Part shown: positions 1-9,210 of the stretch, piece after piece
How the letters are laid out: each line of letters begins with the position of its first letter
Position numbering within the stretch: position 1 is the first letter of the stretch
Origin: Anaeroplasmataceae bacterium
Lineage (GTDB): Bacteria > Bacillota_I > Bacilli_A > Acholeplasmatales > JAEDCM01
Direction: 5' to 3'
Assembly: GCA_016294165.1 (NCBI GenBank)
Contig: JAEDCM010000004.1
Coordinates: 1 to 64,000, forward strand
DNA length: 64,000 nucleotides
Made by a program: the position numbers and the translations under genes
Notes under the pieces: model-generated
The model's input: the letters and a program-made list of their open reading frames with translations, nothing else
Told to the model about the DNA's origin: nothing
Database searches by the model: none

Positions 1-1310
1 ACATGTGCTGTTTGCGGAAACATATCAACTGGTTGTATGTATTTAACATTATATTTTTTTGATAAAACATTTAAATCCTTAGCAAATGTTGAAATATTAC
101 ATGAAGTATAAACAACTCTCTTTGGTAAATGTTCTAAAATTAAATCACACATTTCACTTCCTAAACCAGTTCTCGGTGGATCTAATAATAAGACATCAAT
201 ATTCTTCTGTTTAGCAATCATCTTATATTGCTTAGCCACATCATCACAAATAAAAGTAATATTTTTAATTTTGTTATTAATCGCATTATAATTTGCGCTA
301 GTAATAGCTTCCTTATTAGTCTCTACACCTATAACCTCTAAAGCATTTTTAGCAACCCAAATACCAATTGTCCCAACACCACAATAGGCATCAAAAACAA
401 CCTCTTTTCCAGAAAGTTTACTAGCTTTTTTGATGCAATCATAAAGTTTAACTGTTTGAACTGGATTTAGTTGAAAAAAAGCATTAGGTAGTAAAGAAAA
501 ATGAAAATCACCTAAACCTTCCTTAATGGTATTTTCACCCTTAATTTTTGTAAGCTTATTACCAAAAATATCATTTGATTTAAGATTAGAATTAATATCT
601 GTATATACCGATACCACATTTTCAATTTTTAAAACATCTTCAATAAACTTACTTAAATCCGTTTTATTGTTCTCTAAAATAAAGGTTACCTGCATCTCAT
701 TTGTTTTGATGCTTTCTCTTACCACCACATAACGCACACAACCTTTACGGCTCTTTTTATCATATGGTAAAATATGATGCTTGTCCATCAACCTTGATAT
801 ATGAAAATTCGCATCATTAAGCGCTTCTCTTTGGACTAAACAATTAGTTATTGGAACCAAAATATTACTATTTGCCTTATAAATTCCATATACAACGCTC
901 TTGTTTTTTTGATAAGGTAACTGTGATTTATTGCGATAATGATAAGGATTTTCCATTCCAATAACCTTTTTAATTTCAAAGCTATAAGGATTAAGATTCG
1001 TATACTTTTTGATTGACTCAATAATCAACTCACGCTTAAATTCTAATGACTTCTCATAATTTAAATGCATTAAGCTACAACCACCACATGCCTCATAATA
1101 CTTACATTTAGGAATGACACGATCATTTGAATTAGTTATGATTTCTATCAATTTACAATCAAGAAATTTCTCATTATCTTTAACAATCTCCGCTTTTACA
1201 ACCTCATTAGGTAATGCATTTGGCACAAAACAAATCTTTTTATTGTAATAACCAATACCCTCACCATTGATTCCTAATTTATTAATTTTAATCTCAATTG
1301 TTTTATTCAT
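1..1310 (-). CDS. rlmCD: 23S rRNA (uracil-C5)-methyltransferase, RlmCD/RumA type (3' end cut by window)
   Basis: SAM-dependent enzyme that methylates uridines in 23S rRNA. The translation has an N-terminal TRAM-like region, an Fe-S cysteine cluster (CKYYEACGGCSLMH, about residues 70-85), a Rossmann SAM site (FDAYCGVGTIG) and the catalytic cysteine motif YTSCN. The reading frame runs off the left edge at MFPQTAH, which in this family lies only about ten residues from the C-terminus, so nearly the whole protein is present (436 codons plus 2 nt). The ATG at 1310 overlaps the 3' end of the upstream small membrane protein gene by 8 nt, so the two are co-transcribed. The family call is firm; which uridine(s) are modified cannot be told from sequence alone. 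Confidence 0.9.
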   Translation of the reverse strand, partial: MNKTIEIKINKLGINGEGIGYYNKKICFVPNALPNEVVKAEIVKDNEKFLDCKLIEIITNSNDRVIPKCKYYEACGGCSLMHLNYEKSLEFKRELIIESIKKYTNLNPYSFEIKKVIGMENPYHYRNKSQLPYQKNKSVVYGIYKANSNILVPITNCLVQREALNDANFHISRLMDKHHILPYDKKSRKGCVRYVVVRESIKTNEMQVTFILENNKTDLSKFIEDVLKIENVVSVYTDINSNLKSNDIFGNKLTKIKGENTIKEGLGDFHFSLLPNAFFQLNPVQTVKLYDCIKKASKLSGKEVVFDAYCGVGTIGIWVAKNALEVIGVETNKEAITSANYNAINNKIKNITFICDDVAKQYKMIAKQKNIDVLLLDPPRTGLGSEMCDLILEHLPKRVVYTSCNISTFAKDLNVLSKKYNVKYIQPVDMFPQTAH

Positions 1311-1710
1311 TCTTCTCATCCTTTATGTATTTGATTTTCTTTGGTTTGGGAATTGTTAAAACAAAGAAAATACCAAGAATATAAAATAACACATTTAATG
1401 GCTTTTCAGCACAAACTGAATTAGAAAAGTATTCACCAGTAAAAGATTCTTCTATCAATTTACTCTCCTCATCATTTAGCATTACCACCACAATTTTTCC
1501 CTTAGTCTCCACAACGCACCAATACGCATCTAAAAAAGGATATGGTTTATATGTATAAATAAAGGCATCGGTTGGTGTCTCATCATATTTTTCTGATGAA
1601 ACATATTCACCGCAGACCTTTATACCATTTTTAAAGGATATTAAATGATAATCATGACATGCATAAAGAATAATTAAGCATGTAAAAAACAACCTCCAAA
1701 TTAAGCGCAT
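1303..1710 (-). CDS. Small membrane protein, unknown function
   Basis: 135 residues with a hydrophobic N-terminal segment (about residues 3-18, possible uncleaved signal) and a second one near the C-terminus (about 107-120), followed by a lysine-rich tail. The central part would be extracytoplasmic. The start is ATG at 1710 behind an AAAGGAG site. It sits 4 nt downstream of the CvfB-like gene and overlaps the rRNA methyltransferase start, so it belongs to the same operon. I recognise no family; the two cysteines in the middle region are the only notable residues. Confidence 0.6.
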   Translation of the reverse strand: MRLIWRLFFTCLIILYACHDYHLISFKNGIKVCGEYVSSEKYDETPTDAFIYTYKPYPFLDAYWCVVETKGKIVVVMLNDEESKLIEESFTGEYFSNSVCAEKPLNVLFYILGIFFVLTIPKPKKIKYIKDEKNE

Positions 1711-1714
1711 AAAA

Positions 1715-2554
1715 CTACTCCTTTACTAAAACTGTTTTACCATCCTTAAAATCAATTACTCTTTCTTTATATAGATGACCTAAAGCTCTCTTAAAAGCTT
1801 TTTTACTCATATTAAATGTTCTTAAAATATCCTCAGGTGAACTATCTGAATCAAAATTCATTACTTTGTTATGGTTTTTCAAATAATTAAGAACGATCAC
1901 TGAATCATCATCAATCATACTTTCCTTTTGTTTAATTAAAGTACCTTGATAACCACGTTCATTAATCGCTGTAATATTTACACTAACCTCTTCTCCTAAA
2001 CGATATTTCCTACGCATTTGTGTTTTATGAACATAAATGTATGTTAGATTCTTTGTAAATAAACCGATACCCTCTGGATTTATTCTAGTCACATAGGCTA
2101 CTACATTGTCATGTAGTAAAATTGATTCCTTCATGGCATAAGCCTTAGAATCATTCAAATTACAAACCTTCGCAATCAAACGCCCCTTATTTTTTAACAT
2201 ACAAAAAAGTTTGTCACCAACATTTGGCCAACACTCATCATCATATGGAAGATATTCTGCACTTAATAAAATATCTTTATTGATATTGACATCTAAAAAA
2301 ACGCCTAAGCCATGCACAACACTTTTAACAGAAACCCAAGCTGGCTTTTCTAACGTTAAGATTGCTTCACTCATTGTAGCTGTTAATCGCTTTTTAGCAT
2401 CATAATAAATAAAAACTCGAACCTCTTCACCAATCTCCAAATCACGAAAAGCCTCATTTTTATGTAATAAAACTTCACTATCCATAAATTTTAACATATA
2501 TCCAATATCTGTTTTACGAACAACCTTTAAATTATAATGTAAACCAGCTTCCAT
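1715..2554 (-). CDS. cvfB: CvfB/YitL-like S1-domain RNA-binding protein
   Basis: 279 residues. The order of parts fits the CvfB family: an N-terminal OB/S1-like segment, further S1-type barrels (conserved stretches VKSVVHGLGVFLDV and VTRINPEGIGLF), and a C-terminal winged-helix region (about 215-279, with SPEDILRTFNMSKKAFKRAL). In staphylococci CvfB binds RNA and affects virulence gene expression; here only nucleic-acid binding is inferred. The ATG at 2554 was chosen because GAGGTG lies 6 nt upstream; an upstream GTG at 2563 overlaps that ribosome binding site. It lies downstream of the pseudouridine synthase gene in one operon of RNA-related genes. Confidence 0.85.
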   Translation of the reverse strand: MEAGLHYNLKVVRKTDIGYMLKFMDSEVLLHKNEAFRDLEIGEEVRVFIYYDAKKRLTATMSEAILTLEKPAWVSVKSVVHGLGVFLDVNINKDILLSAEYLPYDDECWPNVGDKLFCMLKNKGRLIAKVCNLNDSKAYAMKESILLHDNVVAYVTRINPEGIGLFTKNLTYIYVHKTQMRRKYRLGEEVSVNITAINERGYQGTLIKQKESMIDDDSVIVLNYLKNHNKVMNFDSDSSPEDILRTFNMSKKAFKRALGHLYKERVIDFKDGKTVLVKE

Positions 2555-2586
2555 AAATATCACCTCATATATTAATTATACAATAA

Positions 2587-3399
2587 TTAAACAATTTTCT
2601 CCATATCCTTTGTTAATGGAATAGAAAATTCCATATACTTATTACTTATCGGATGATTAAATCCCAAATAATAACTCATAAGCGCTAGTTCTCCACCATT
2701 ACCATACAAAGAATCCCCAACTATCGGATGGCCAATCTCCGATAAATGAATTCTAATTTGATGAGTTCTACCAGTTAGTAAACTAATATCTAATAATGTA
2801 TTAACATTATTCTTAATCACATGATAAACGGTTTTAGCATCCTTTGATCCACCAATAACTCTCTTAATATCCTCACCTCTAGCGATCGGTAAAGAAACCT
2901 CTCCATCCTCAAAGATGATGCCATCACAAACCGCATAATATTTCTTATCAATGTTCATCTTTGATAGTATTCCATGAATCAATTTATGTTTCGCAATTAA
3001 AACTAATCCTAAAGTATCCTTATCCAAACGATTAACCAAATGAATAGTTGACTTTATATTGTTTTTTACAAAATAAGCCATCAAATGATTTGCTAAAGAA
3101 TTAGTATAATATCCATGATTTGGCATCACTGGAATTCTTTTTGTTTTATTTACAACCATTAAATATTCATCCTCATAAACAATTTCTAAATCATCCTCTA
3201 CAGGAATTATATTAGATATTTCATCATCAAGAATAATTTCTAAATTATCCCCATATAAAACCGCTTCCCAAAGCCTTTTTTTATTATTATTAACATAAAT
3301 ATTATCTTTAATATCACGAATGATTTTTTTAGAAAAATTTCTTTCAATTAAATAATCCTTAATAACCTTTTTTTCATCAACCTTAAAACTAATTTTCAT
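2587..3399 (-). CDS. RluA-family pseudouridine synthase
   Basis: 270 residues. An S4-like N-terminal RNA-binding part (about 1-70) precedes the RluA/RluD catalytic domain. The catalytic aspartate lies in HLVNRLDKDTLGL (about residues 122-134), and the family motifs GRTHQIRIHL and GHPIVGDSLYG follow. It isomerises uridine to pseudouridine in rRNA or tRNA; the target cannot be assigned. GAGGTG precedes the ATG. The gene begins about 18 nt after the terminator of the gene upstream, so it relies on a compact promoter there or on read-through. Confidence 0.9.
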   Translation of the reverse strand: MKISFKVDEKKVIKDYLIERNFSKKIIRDIKDNIYVNNNKKRLWEAVLYGDNLEIILDDEISNIIPVEDDLEIVYEDEYLMVVNKTKRIPVMPNHGYYTNSLANHLMAYFVKNNIKSTIHLVNRLDKDTLGLVLIAKHKLIHGILSKMNIDKKYYAVCDGIIFEDGEVSLPIARGEDIKRVIGGSKDAKTVYHVIKNNVNTLLDISLLTGRTHQIRIHLSEIGHPIVGDSLYGNGGELALMSYYLGFNHPISNKYMEFSIPLTKDMEKIV

Positions 3400-3416
3400 A
3401 TGCCACCTCGATAAAA

Positions 3417-3440
3417 AAATAATCTCAGATGAGATTATTT
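3417..3440 (-). terminator. Rho-independent terminator
   Basis: An 11-bp perfect stem (AAATAATCTCA / TGAGATTATTT) with a 2-nt loop, followed on the minus strand by a run of T. It overlaps the stop codon of the membrane protein gene ending at 3425. Confidence 0.8.
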
Positions 3441-4543
3441 AAATACATTGCATAAATTATAGCTAGTAAAGAAGATAATAGCGCAATAATAATAACACGA
3501 TAAATTCTAATCTTCTTTCTAAATAAAATAATTAACAATAAATCAATAAAACAAATTGCCAGTACTGCAATATAACTATGACTTCCATGGCCATTATGAC
3601 TCATCACTCCAAGAGTTAATGTTGAAACAACGTATCCTAAAGATAAACTAGAGGCAACGTATAAAGATGTAAGTGAAGATTTAGGAGAATCTAATCGATG
3701 CTCTAAAAGCTCAACTGAAGTCTCAATATATCTTAATTCAATGCCATAGTCGATATCCTCAAATAATGGTTTAATTTTCTTTCCATTACGGATAGCTAAA
3801 CGAATATCTTGTGTATTGCTTTGTTTAATCTTTAATACACTATTATCAATTCGATCTTGAATTTCTAACATCTTATCAACAATTTCACGAGATTTTGAAT
3901 AATAAGAATACTTCTTATTACCAAAGACTGCTAGCAAAATGTAGGTAACAAATGCTAAAAACGATAAAGCAATAATTGTATAATTAACTGTACTATCAAA
4001 TCCAAAATATTTTTTAATTCCTGAGAAAAAGAACATTACTGCCGCAACTAATGCTAGAATCGCAAAAATAACAAACGAAACAACTGTAAGTCCACTACCT
4101 GTTGCGCTAAATTTTAGATGAGCTTCCTCTAATAGATTTCGAATATATGTTCTTTTACTCATTTGATATTCACTAACATCTTGGAAATATTTTAATTTCT
4201 TTTCACGCTCCGTAATGATCGCATCACGAATATCATTTTCAGAAATTACAGTTTTTTCTGACAAATATGCCATCGGAACTGGTGTATCATCCATATAAAA
4301 AATCAAAAAATAATCTCCTGTTTTAGGTCTAATACCGGGATATTTTTTAGATTTAACTGAAAAAATATCAGCATTATATAAACGTAGGAAGGCTACGTAA
4401 ACCTCGATAATTTCCGCTTCTGGTGGTGCAGATAGTCTCTCAGAAATACGTGTTAAACGTCTTTTAAGATTTTGTGCTTCTTCTCCATAATAATTGTAGT
4501 TTTTAAAATGCTTTAAAAACCAAGTACAATAATCTGCAGTCAT
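3425..4543 (-). CDS. Four-TM membrane protein, unknown function
   Basis: 372 residues. The N-terminal ~150 residues are soluble and charged. A transmembrane pair follows (about 157-175 and 187-208), then a ~75-residue soluble linker, then a second pair (about 300-370). I recognise no family. The ATG at 4543 has an AAAGGGGTGG site. The gene is a single transcription unit: it has its own terminator, and upstream lies a promoter with an extended -10 that overlaps an inverted repeat. Confidence 0.55.
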   Translation of the reverse strand: MTADYCTWFLKHFKNYNYYGEEAQNLKRRLTRISERLSAPPEAEIIEVYVAFLRLYNADIFSVKSKKYPGIRPKTGDYFLIFYMDDTPVPMAYLSEKTVISENDIRDAIITEREKKLKYFQDVSEYQMSKRTYIRNLLEEAHLKFSATGSGLTVVSFVIFAILALVAAVMFFFSGIKKYFGFDSTVNYTIIALSFLAFVTYILLAVFGNKKYSYYSKSREIVDKMLEIQDRIDNSVLKIKQSNTQDIRLAIRNGKKIKPLFEDIDYGIELRYIETSVELLEHRLDSPKSSLTSLYVASSLSLGYVVSTLTLGVMSHNGHGSHSYIAVLAICFIDLLLIILFRKKIRIYRVIIIALLSSLLAIIYAMYLNNLI

Positions 4544-4573
4544 GATTCCACCCCTTTTTTCGTATTTGTAAAT

Positions 4574-4604
4574 ATTCTATCACACTTTTATTATAAATAA
4601 AAGT
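4574..4604 (-). promoter_or_regulatory. Extended -10 promoter overlapped by a 9-bp inverted repeat
   Basis: On the minus strand an extended -10 (TGATAGAAT; the hexamer is 4574-4579) precedes the membrane protein gene at 4543. Directly upstream is a perfect inverted repeat, ACTTTTATT-ATA-AATAAAAGT (4584-4604), covering the spacer and -35 zone. That is where a repressor would bind. No convincing -35 is seen. Confidence 0.4.
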
Positions 4605-4625
4605 ATAAATTATAATAAACATTTG

Positions 4626-4650
4626 ACAAAAAAACGGTGAATAATTCACC
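4626..4650 (-). terminator. Rho-independent terminator
   Basis: GGTGAA-TAA-TTCACC stem with a T-rich minus-strand tail (4626-4635). It ends the operon whose last gene stops at 4656. Confidence 0.8.
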
Positions 4651-4655
4651 ATTTT

Positions 4656-5168
4656 CTATAACCAATCAAATTTGTCTTCTAATTCATCAAAACCAATAAA
4701 TTTTATACCATGAACACTTGTTCTTGGTGATACAAAATCCATATCACATTCATTCTTATAATACATTACAAGCTTACAATGTGTATAAAAAACCGCAACC
4801 TTAACAATTTCCTTATCAGTATTACAAGGACCATCCACAAAAGCTTCCACACCCTTTAAGAATAAAAAGCCCTTTGACCCACCTAAAACCTGCCATTTGT
4901 ATGGATTGTTAATGACAACCTCCTCACGACCAGGAACAACAAAATGCTTAACATAATATGTCTTGTCTTTTAAATCTAAGCGGAAATCACACCATTCACC
5001 CTTAAATTTTTTTATCTCATATTCTTCGCCACGTTCTTTTAAAATTTCCTCAAAACGATTGCAAACATCATTTTTTCTTAATGTCGGCATTAGGTAGCAT
5101 GAATAAAAAACACAAAAAGCAATGATAAATAAAATTGCTCCAATAAGTGTATATCCTAACCAATTCAT
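4656..5168 (-). CDS. Membrane-anchored protein, unknown function
   Basis: 170 residues: one N-terminal transmembrane helix (about 5-27), then a soluble mixed alpha/beta domain of ~140 residues. The domain has an alternating pattern (CDFRLDLKDKTYYVKHFVV ... PYKWQVLGG) resembling nuclease-fold or NERD-like proteins, but I cannot see a convincing catalytic set. It is the last gene of the operon M42 peptidase - flavoprotein - flavoprotein and starts 1 nt after the stop of its neighbour, behind GGAGGGATAAT. Confidence 0.55.
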   Translation of the reverse strand: MNWLGYTLIGAILFIIAFCVFYSCYLMPTLRKNDVCNRFEEILKERGEEYEIKKFKGEWCDFRLDLKDKTYYVKHFVVPGREEVVINNPYKWQVLGGSKGFLFLKGVEAFVDGPCNTDKEIVKVAVFYTHCKLVMYYKNECDMDFVSPRTSVHGIKFIGFDELEDKFDWL

Positions 5169-5169
5169 A

Positions 5170-6696
5170 TTATCCCTCCAAAATTTTCAAAGCTATTTTA
5201 ATTCCATCAAGAGCACTAGTCATAATTCCACCAGCATAGCCAGCCCCTTCACCGCATGGATAAATTCCTTTGATGTTTGACTCAAAATTCTCATCTCTTT
5301 TAATCCTTACAGGTGATGAACTTCTTGATTCAATAGCCGTTAAAATCGCATCATCACACTTAAATCCCGGCATAATAACATCAAATTTATAAAAGGCTTC
5401 TTTTAATGATTTTACCACAAAATCTGGCAAACACAAACGTAAATCCTTAAATTCATATCCTAAAATGAAGCTTGGCGTTACTCCTCCCAACTTCACAGAT
5501 GTTTTATCATTCAAAAAATCGCCTAACAAAGATACTGGTGCTTTATAATTTTTTGTAAGTTCAAAAGCCAATCGTTCATATTTTTCTTGAAAATAAACAC
5601 CTGCAAGTGGATCATCACTTTCATAATCACTAGGCTTAACATTCACCAAAACAGCAGAATTAGCATTTTCTAATGAACGGCTATGATAGCTCATTCCGTT
5701 AGTAACTAAAATATTCTTATCCTGCATTGAAGGAACTACAATTCCCCCAGGACACATACAGAAGGTATAGACATCACGATCATCTAAATGCACTGCCATC
5801 TTATATTCAGCGGGTGGTAAATTTTTATGCTTCATCTTATATTGAATGTCATTGATTAGCTCCTGCTTATGTTCAACACGCACACCCATCGAGAATGGCT
5901 TTTGTTCCATATAAAGATTCTTTTCTTTTAACAATCTAAATGTATCACGTGCACTATGACCAATAGCTAAAATTATACTCTCAGCATTGATTTTTACAAG
6001 CTCATCATTGAACCTAGCAATGACTACCTTTTCTTCTCCATCAATAAAATCGATAAACTGATGCGAAAATTTAATCTCTCCACCAAGCTCTACAATCTTA
6101 TTAGCAATGTTAGTCACAACATTTTTTAATATATCCGTTCCAATATGTGGTTTTGCTAAATACAATATTTCCTCTGGAGCACCATATTTAACAAGCTCAT
6201 TTAAAACAAAACGATTATATTCATTGTTAATATTAGTAGTAAGCTTTCCATCGCTATATGTACCAGCCCCACCTAAACCAAAGGCAACGTTGGAATTCGG
6301 ATTAATAACTCGTTCTTTAAATAGCTTATCGACATCCATATCACGCTGTTTAATGTCACATCCACGCTCTAGGATGATCGGTTTAGCATTAGCATATGCT
6401 AAAACAAGCCCCGCAAATAAACCAGCAGGTCCTGCCCCAACAATCACCACTTGACCCTTATGATATTTAGGAACTACTAAATCCTTATATGGTACTACCT
6501 TATCATATTTAAGCTTTGACTCATTTTTACAGCTAACATGAAAATTCATTGAGAAAAAAACCTCTTTACGCGCATCAACTGATTTACGAACGATTTTAAA
6601 GTAATTAACCTTAGTTTTAAGCTTTTTCTCTAAGATTTTCGTTATTAAATTGTCATCATAATCCAAAGGGATTTTAACTCCATTTACAACAATCAT
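5170..6696 (-). CDS. FAD-dependent dehydrogenase of the COG2509 type
   Basis: 508 residues. A Rossmann FAD site (GAGPAGLFAGLVLAYANAK) begins near residue 87, behind an ~80-residue N-terminal domain typical of this uncharacterised family. GLGGAGTYSDGKL is the family's second conserved block, and the C-terminal FAD contact reads CGEGAGYAGGIMTSALDGI. An NAD(P)/FAD oxidoreductase role is expected; the substrate is unknown. Its ATG overlaps the TGA of the upstream flavoprotein gene (ATGA), so the two are translationally coupled. Confidence 0.85.
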   Translation of the reverse strand: MIVVNGVKIPLDYDDNLITKILEKKLKTKVNYFKIVRKSVDARKEVFFSMNFHVSCKNESKLKYDKVVPYKDLVVPKYHKGQVVIVGAGPAGLFAGLVLAYANAKPIILERGCDIKQRDMDVDKLFKERVINPNSNVAFGLGGAGTYSDGKLTTNINNEYNRFVLNELVKYGAPEEILYLAKPHIGTDILKNVVTNIANKIVELGGEIKFSHQFIDFIDGEEKVVIARFNDELVKINAESIILAIGHSARDTFRLLKEKNLYMEQKPFSMGVRVEHKQELINDIQYKMKHKNLPPAEYKMAVHLDDRDVYTFCMCPGGIVVPSMQDKNILVTNGMSYHSRSLENANSAVLVNVKPSDYESDDPLAGVYFQEKYERLAFELTKNYKAPVSLLGDFLNDKTSVKLGGVTPSFILGYEFKDLRLCLPDFVVKSLKEAFYKFDVIMPGFKCDDAILTAIESRSSSPVRIKRDENFESNIKGIYPCGEGAGYAGGIMTSALDGIKIALKILEG

Positions 6697-7847
6697 ATTT
6701 CTTCTCCTAATAGATACCCTGAGGCTAAAGCAAAATGAATATTATATCCTCCACTTAAACCATCCACATCTAAAACCTCTCCACAAAAATATAGATTATC
6801 AACTAGCTTAGATTGAAATTTATTAGTAACCTCGTCTAAAGATATTCCACCTACACACACCTGAGCATTATCAAAGGATGAAGGTGAAAACCCATGGATT
6901 TCATAATTTTTTAAAGCATAAGATAATTTATCAAATTCCTTAAAATCACCTTTTTTAATTGAACGATATGAAATATTAGAATCATCCATGATTTTTTTAA
7001 ACAAAAGTTTATTCATAAATCCAAAAGCGCATGAATCTAAATATAAATCATCATTAGCATTTTTAAAATAATTAGATAACTCATCAACTTTCAAATCGGG
7101 AAAAAAATCTAAAACAAGACTATCATATTTATTTCTCGCAAAAATGCTTGCGGCTTGAAATACACAAATACCACTAATACCATCTTCCTTAAATTGTATC
7201 TCGCCATTTTCTTGATATTTAAGCTCTCCATCAATCATAACCTTTAAATTGCACTTTGCACGAATTCCTGATAATTCCTTAAAACCTTCACATTTTAACG
7301 GTGCTAAGCCTGGAAGTATTCTGGTAATATGGTGATTAAAGGCTAAAGCAAGCCTATATCCATCACCATTAGTTCCTAATTTGCTTGAAGCCTTTGACCC
7401 ACAAGCGATGACTAAATGTGTAAATTCATAATTATTATCTGTCGTTTTTACAACAAATAAATTGTCCTTTTTAGCCTCTAAAACCTCTTCAAATACAATT
7501 TTAATTCCTAACAAATGACATTCTAAAGTAAGCGCATCAAGCACATCCGATGACTGCTCATTATATGGATATATTCTTCCACTACTATCACTCTTTAGCA
7601 TAATCCCTAAAGATTTACAAAAATCAAATATATTAAAACTAGCAATGTCAAAATAATGATTGTTATATGAAACATCATCAAAATTAATATTGCTTATATT
7701 ACATTTTCCATTACCTGATGCCTTTAGCTTTTTTCCAAACTTATTTTTTTTATCAAAGATGATAACTTCACTATTTTTATTTTTTCTTTTAAAACTAATA
7801 GCACAGGCTAGTCCACTAGGGCCGGCCCCAATAATACCTAATTTCAA
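6693..7847 (-). CDS. HI0933/BaiN-like flavoprotein (COG2081)
   Basis: 384 residues. FAD-binding motif GIIGAGPSGLACAI at the N-terminus, the family signature GNGKCNISNIN near residue 50, and a C-terminal block CGEVLDVDGLSGGYNIHFA. The family includes the bile-acid dehydrogenase BaiN, but most members have no known substrate. I prefer a TTG start at 7847: AGGTGA lies 5 nt upstream and the protein then begins MKLGIIGAGPSG, as in homologues. A GTG at 7856 is the alternative. It is coupled to the peptidase gene upstream and to the second flavoprotein downstream. Confidence 0.85.
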   Translation of the reverse strand: MKLGIIGAGPSGLACAISFKRKNKNSEVIIFDKKNKFGKKLKASGNGKCNISNINFDDVSYNNHYFDIASFNIFDFCKSLGIMLKSDSSGRIYPYNEQSSDVLDALTLECHLLGIKIVFEEVLEAKKDNLFVVKTTDNNYEFTHLVIACGSKASSKLGTNGDGYRLALAFNHHITRILPGLAPLKCEGFKELSGIRAKCNLKVMIDGELKYQENGEIQFKEDGISGICVFQAASIFARNKYDSLVLDFFPDLKVDELSNYFKNANDDLYLDSCAFGFMNKLLFKKIMDDSNISYRSIKKGDFKEFDKLSYALKNYEIHGFSPSSFDNAQVCVGGISLDEVTNKFQSKLVDNLYFCGEVLDVDGLSGGYNIHFALASGYLLGEEI

Positions 7848-7852
7848 ATAAA

Positions 7853-8881
7853 TCACCTACAAATATACTTATTTAATAACTTGATTGTTTCTAAAATCGC
7901 ATTAAGGTGTGTTCTTTCCATTCCATGTGATGCATGAACTCCAGGGCCGATAAGCGCTCCTTTAAAGCTTCCACCACCGCGAAGTGCCGCTGATACATCT
8001 GATGAATAGAATGGAAAAATATCAACTGCATAATCAATCTTATTTTCTTTAGCAATATTAATTAATTTAGTTGTTATATCATAATCATATGGACCAGAAG
8101 TATCCTTTGCCGCAATACTAACCTTATATTCACTACCTGCTAAATCCAAACCAATGCATCCCATATCAACCGTAATAAACTCATCAAATTCTTCATCTAG
8201 TGCACTTGCTCCATGGCCAACCTCCTCATAAACCGTAAAGAAAAAGAAGGTATCATAATCAGGCTTTAAATTATTATCCTTAAAATATTTTAATAATGTT
8301 AAAAGAATACATACTGATGCTTTATCATCAATAAATCTTGATTTAATAAATCCACTATCAGTTATTTCAAATTTTGGATCAATGCAAACTATATCACCAT
8401 TATCAATTCCTAATTTAAGAACATCATCCTTAGATTTAACAATTTCATCAATCCTAATTTCCATATTATCCTGATCACGACTTTTTGAACGGGCATCTGA
8501 AAAAACATGAACTGATGGAGATGTTGATAAGATGGTTCCACTATAGCATTTATTATCACGCGTATAAATTTTACAATATTCACCATCTAAGGTTGGAAAC
8601 ATAATTCCTCCAATTGGAGTAACTGCTAGATTACCATTAGGTTTGATGCTTCTAACCATCAGTCCTAGAGTATCTAAATGGGCACTTGTCGCGTATTTTT
8701 TTTCGCTGCTCTTCCCTTTAACAAAAACCTTTAGTCCACCCTTTTTGATTTCACTTGACTCATATCCTAAATCATCTACTAGGGATTTTACTAACTTAAC
8801 CGCCTTACTTGTATATCCAGAGGGGCTATCACAATTAAAAACCTTTTCTGCAATTTCCTTATAATAATTCATATCTATCAT
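7853..8881 (-). CDS. M42-family metallo-aminopeptidase
   Basis: 342 residues. Metal and catalytic residues of the M42 (glutamyl aminopeptidase/endoglucanase-like) family are visible: the first His in SAHLDTLGLMV, the bridging Asp in RFIDDKASVC, the catalytic Glu pair in YEEVGHGAS, Asp in VDMGCIG, and the last His in GVHASHGMERTH. It is a cytosolic exopeptidase active on short peptides and needs two divalent metals. GGTGAT stands 5 nt before the ATG. It is first in a four-gene operon. Confidence 0.9.
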   Translation of the reverse strand: MIDMNYYKEIAEKVFNCDSPSGYTSKAVKLVKSLVDDLGYESSEIKKGGLKVFVKGKSSEKKYATSAHLDTLGLMVRSIKPNGNLAVTPIGGIMFPTLDGEYCKIYTRDNKCYSGTILSTSPSVHVFSDARSKSRDQDNMEIRIDEIVKSKDDVLKLGIDNGDIVCIDPKFEITDSGFIKSRFIDDKASVCILLTLLKYFKDNNLKPDYDTFFFFTVYEEVGHGASALDEEFDEFITVDMGCIGLDLAGSEYKVSIAAKDTSGPYDYDITTKLINIAKENKIDYAVDIFPFYSSDVSAALRGGGSFKGALIGPGVHASHGMERTHLNAILETIKLLNKYICR

Positions 8882-8898
8882 TGTTAATCACCAAAAAT

Positions 8899-8904
8899 AG
8901 TATA
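8899..8904 (-). promoter_or_regulatory. Extended -10 promoter of the M42 peptidase operon
   Basis: Minus-strand TGGTATACT forms an extended -10 about 20 nt before the start codon. The -35 region is AT-rich and lacks a clear hexamer. Confidence 0.45.
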
Positions 8905-8969
8905 CCATAAAAAATAATTATTTTTAAAAAAAGATTATTATTTATAAATGATTTATTTTTAAAAAATGA

Positions 8970-8998
8970 TTGACAAAAATATTAGATAATGATATATT
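8970..8998 (+). promoter_or_regulatory. SigA promoter of tRNA-Lys
   Basis: TTGACA (8970-8975), 17-bp spacer, TATATT (8993-8998). Transcription should start about 17 nt before the mature tRNA. Confidence 0.8.
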
Positions 8999-9021
8999 TA
9001 TTTATGGTCACTGACCAATAT

Positions 9022-9097
9022 GCACCCTTAGCTCAGCTGGTAGAGCAACTGACTCTTAATCAGTGGGTCTACGGTTCGATCCCGTAAGGGTGTACCA
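9022..9097 (+). tRNA. tRNA-Lys(CUU)
   Basis: All four arms fold. The acceptor is GCACCCT/AGGGTGT with a G-U first pair; the anticodon stem ACTGA/TCAGT carries loop CTCTTAA, so the anticodon is CUU (reads AAG). The T arm is TACGG-TTCGATC-CCGTA. The discriminator is A and CCA is encoded. It is a single-gene transcript with its own promoter and terminator. Confidence 0.95.
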
Positions 9098-9107
9098 TTT
9101 AAAATAT

Positions 9108-9147
9108 AAAGCTTAACTCATAAGTTATATGAATTAAGCTTTTTTTA
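9108..9147 (+). terminator. Terminator of tRNA-Lys
   Basis: AAAGCTTAA ... TTAAGCTTT hairpin (9108-9116 with 9134-9142) followed by T residues. Confidence 0.8.
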
Positions 9148-9169
9148 TTTAATTCATGCATAAAATATT

Positions 9170-9200
9170 AAAAAAAAACAAGATTTCTCTTGCTTTTTTT
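9170..9200. terminator. A/T-flanked bidirectional terminator
   Basis: CAAGA-TTTC-TCTTG hairpin flanked by eight A on the left and seven T on the right, so it can stop transcription from either side. It insulates the tRNA from the small transcript that follows. Confidence 0.65.
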
Positions 9201-9210
9201 ATAATAATTA

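Noticed and set aside
6107..6454. Long antisense frames opposite the flavoprotein, enolase, SDR and methionine synthase genes
   Set aside because: They are complements of well-supported genes, with no ribosome binding site and compositions that mirror the sense codons.
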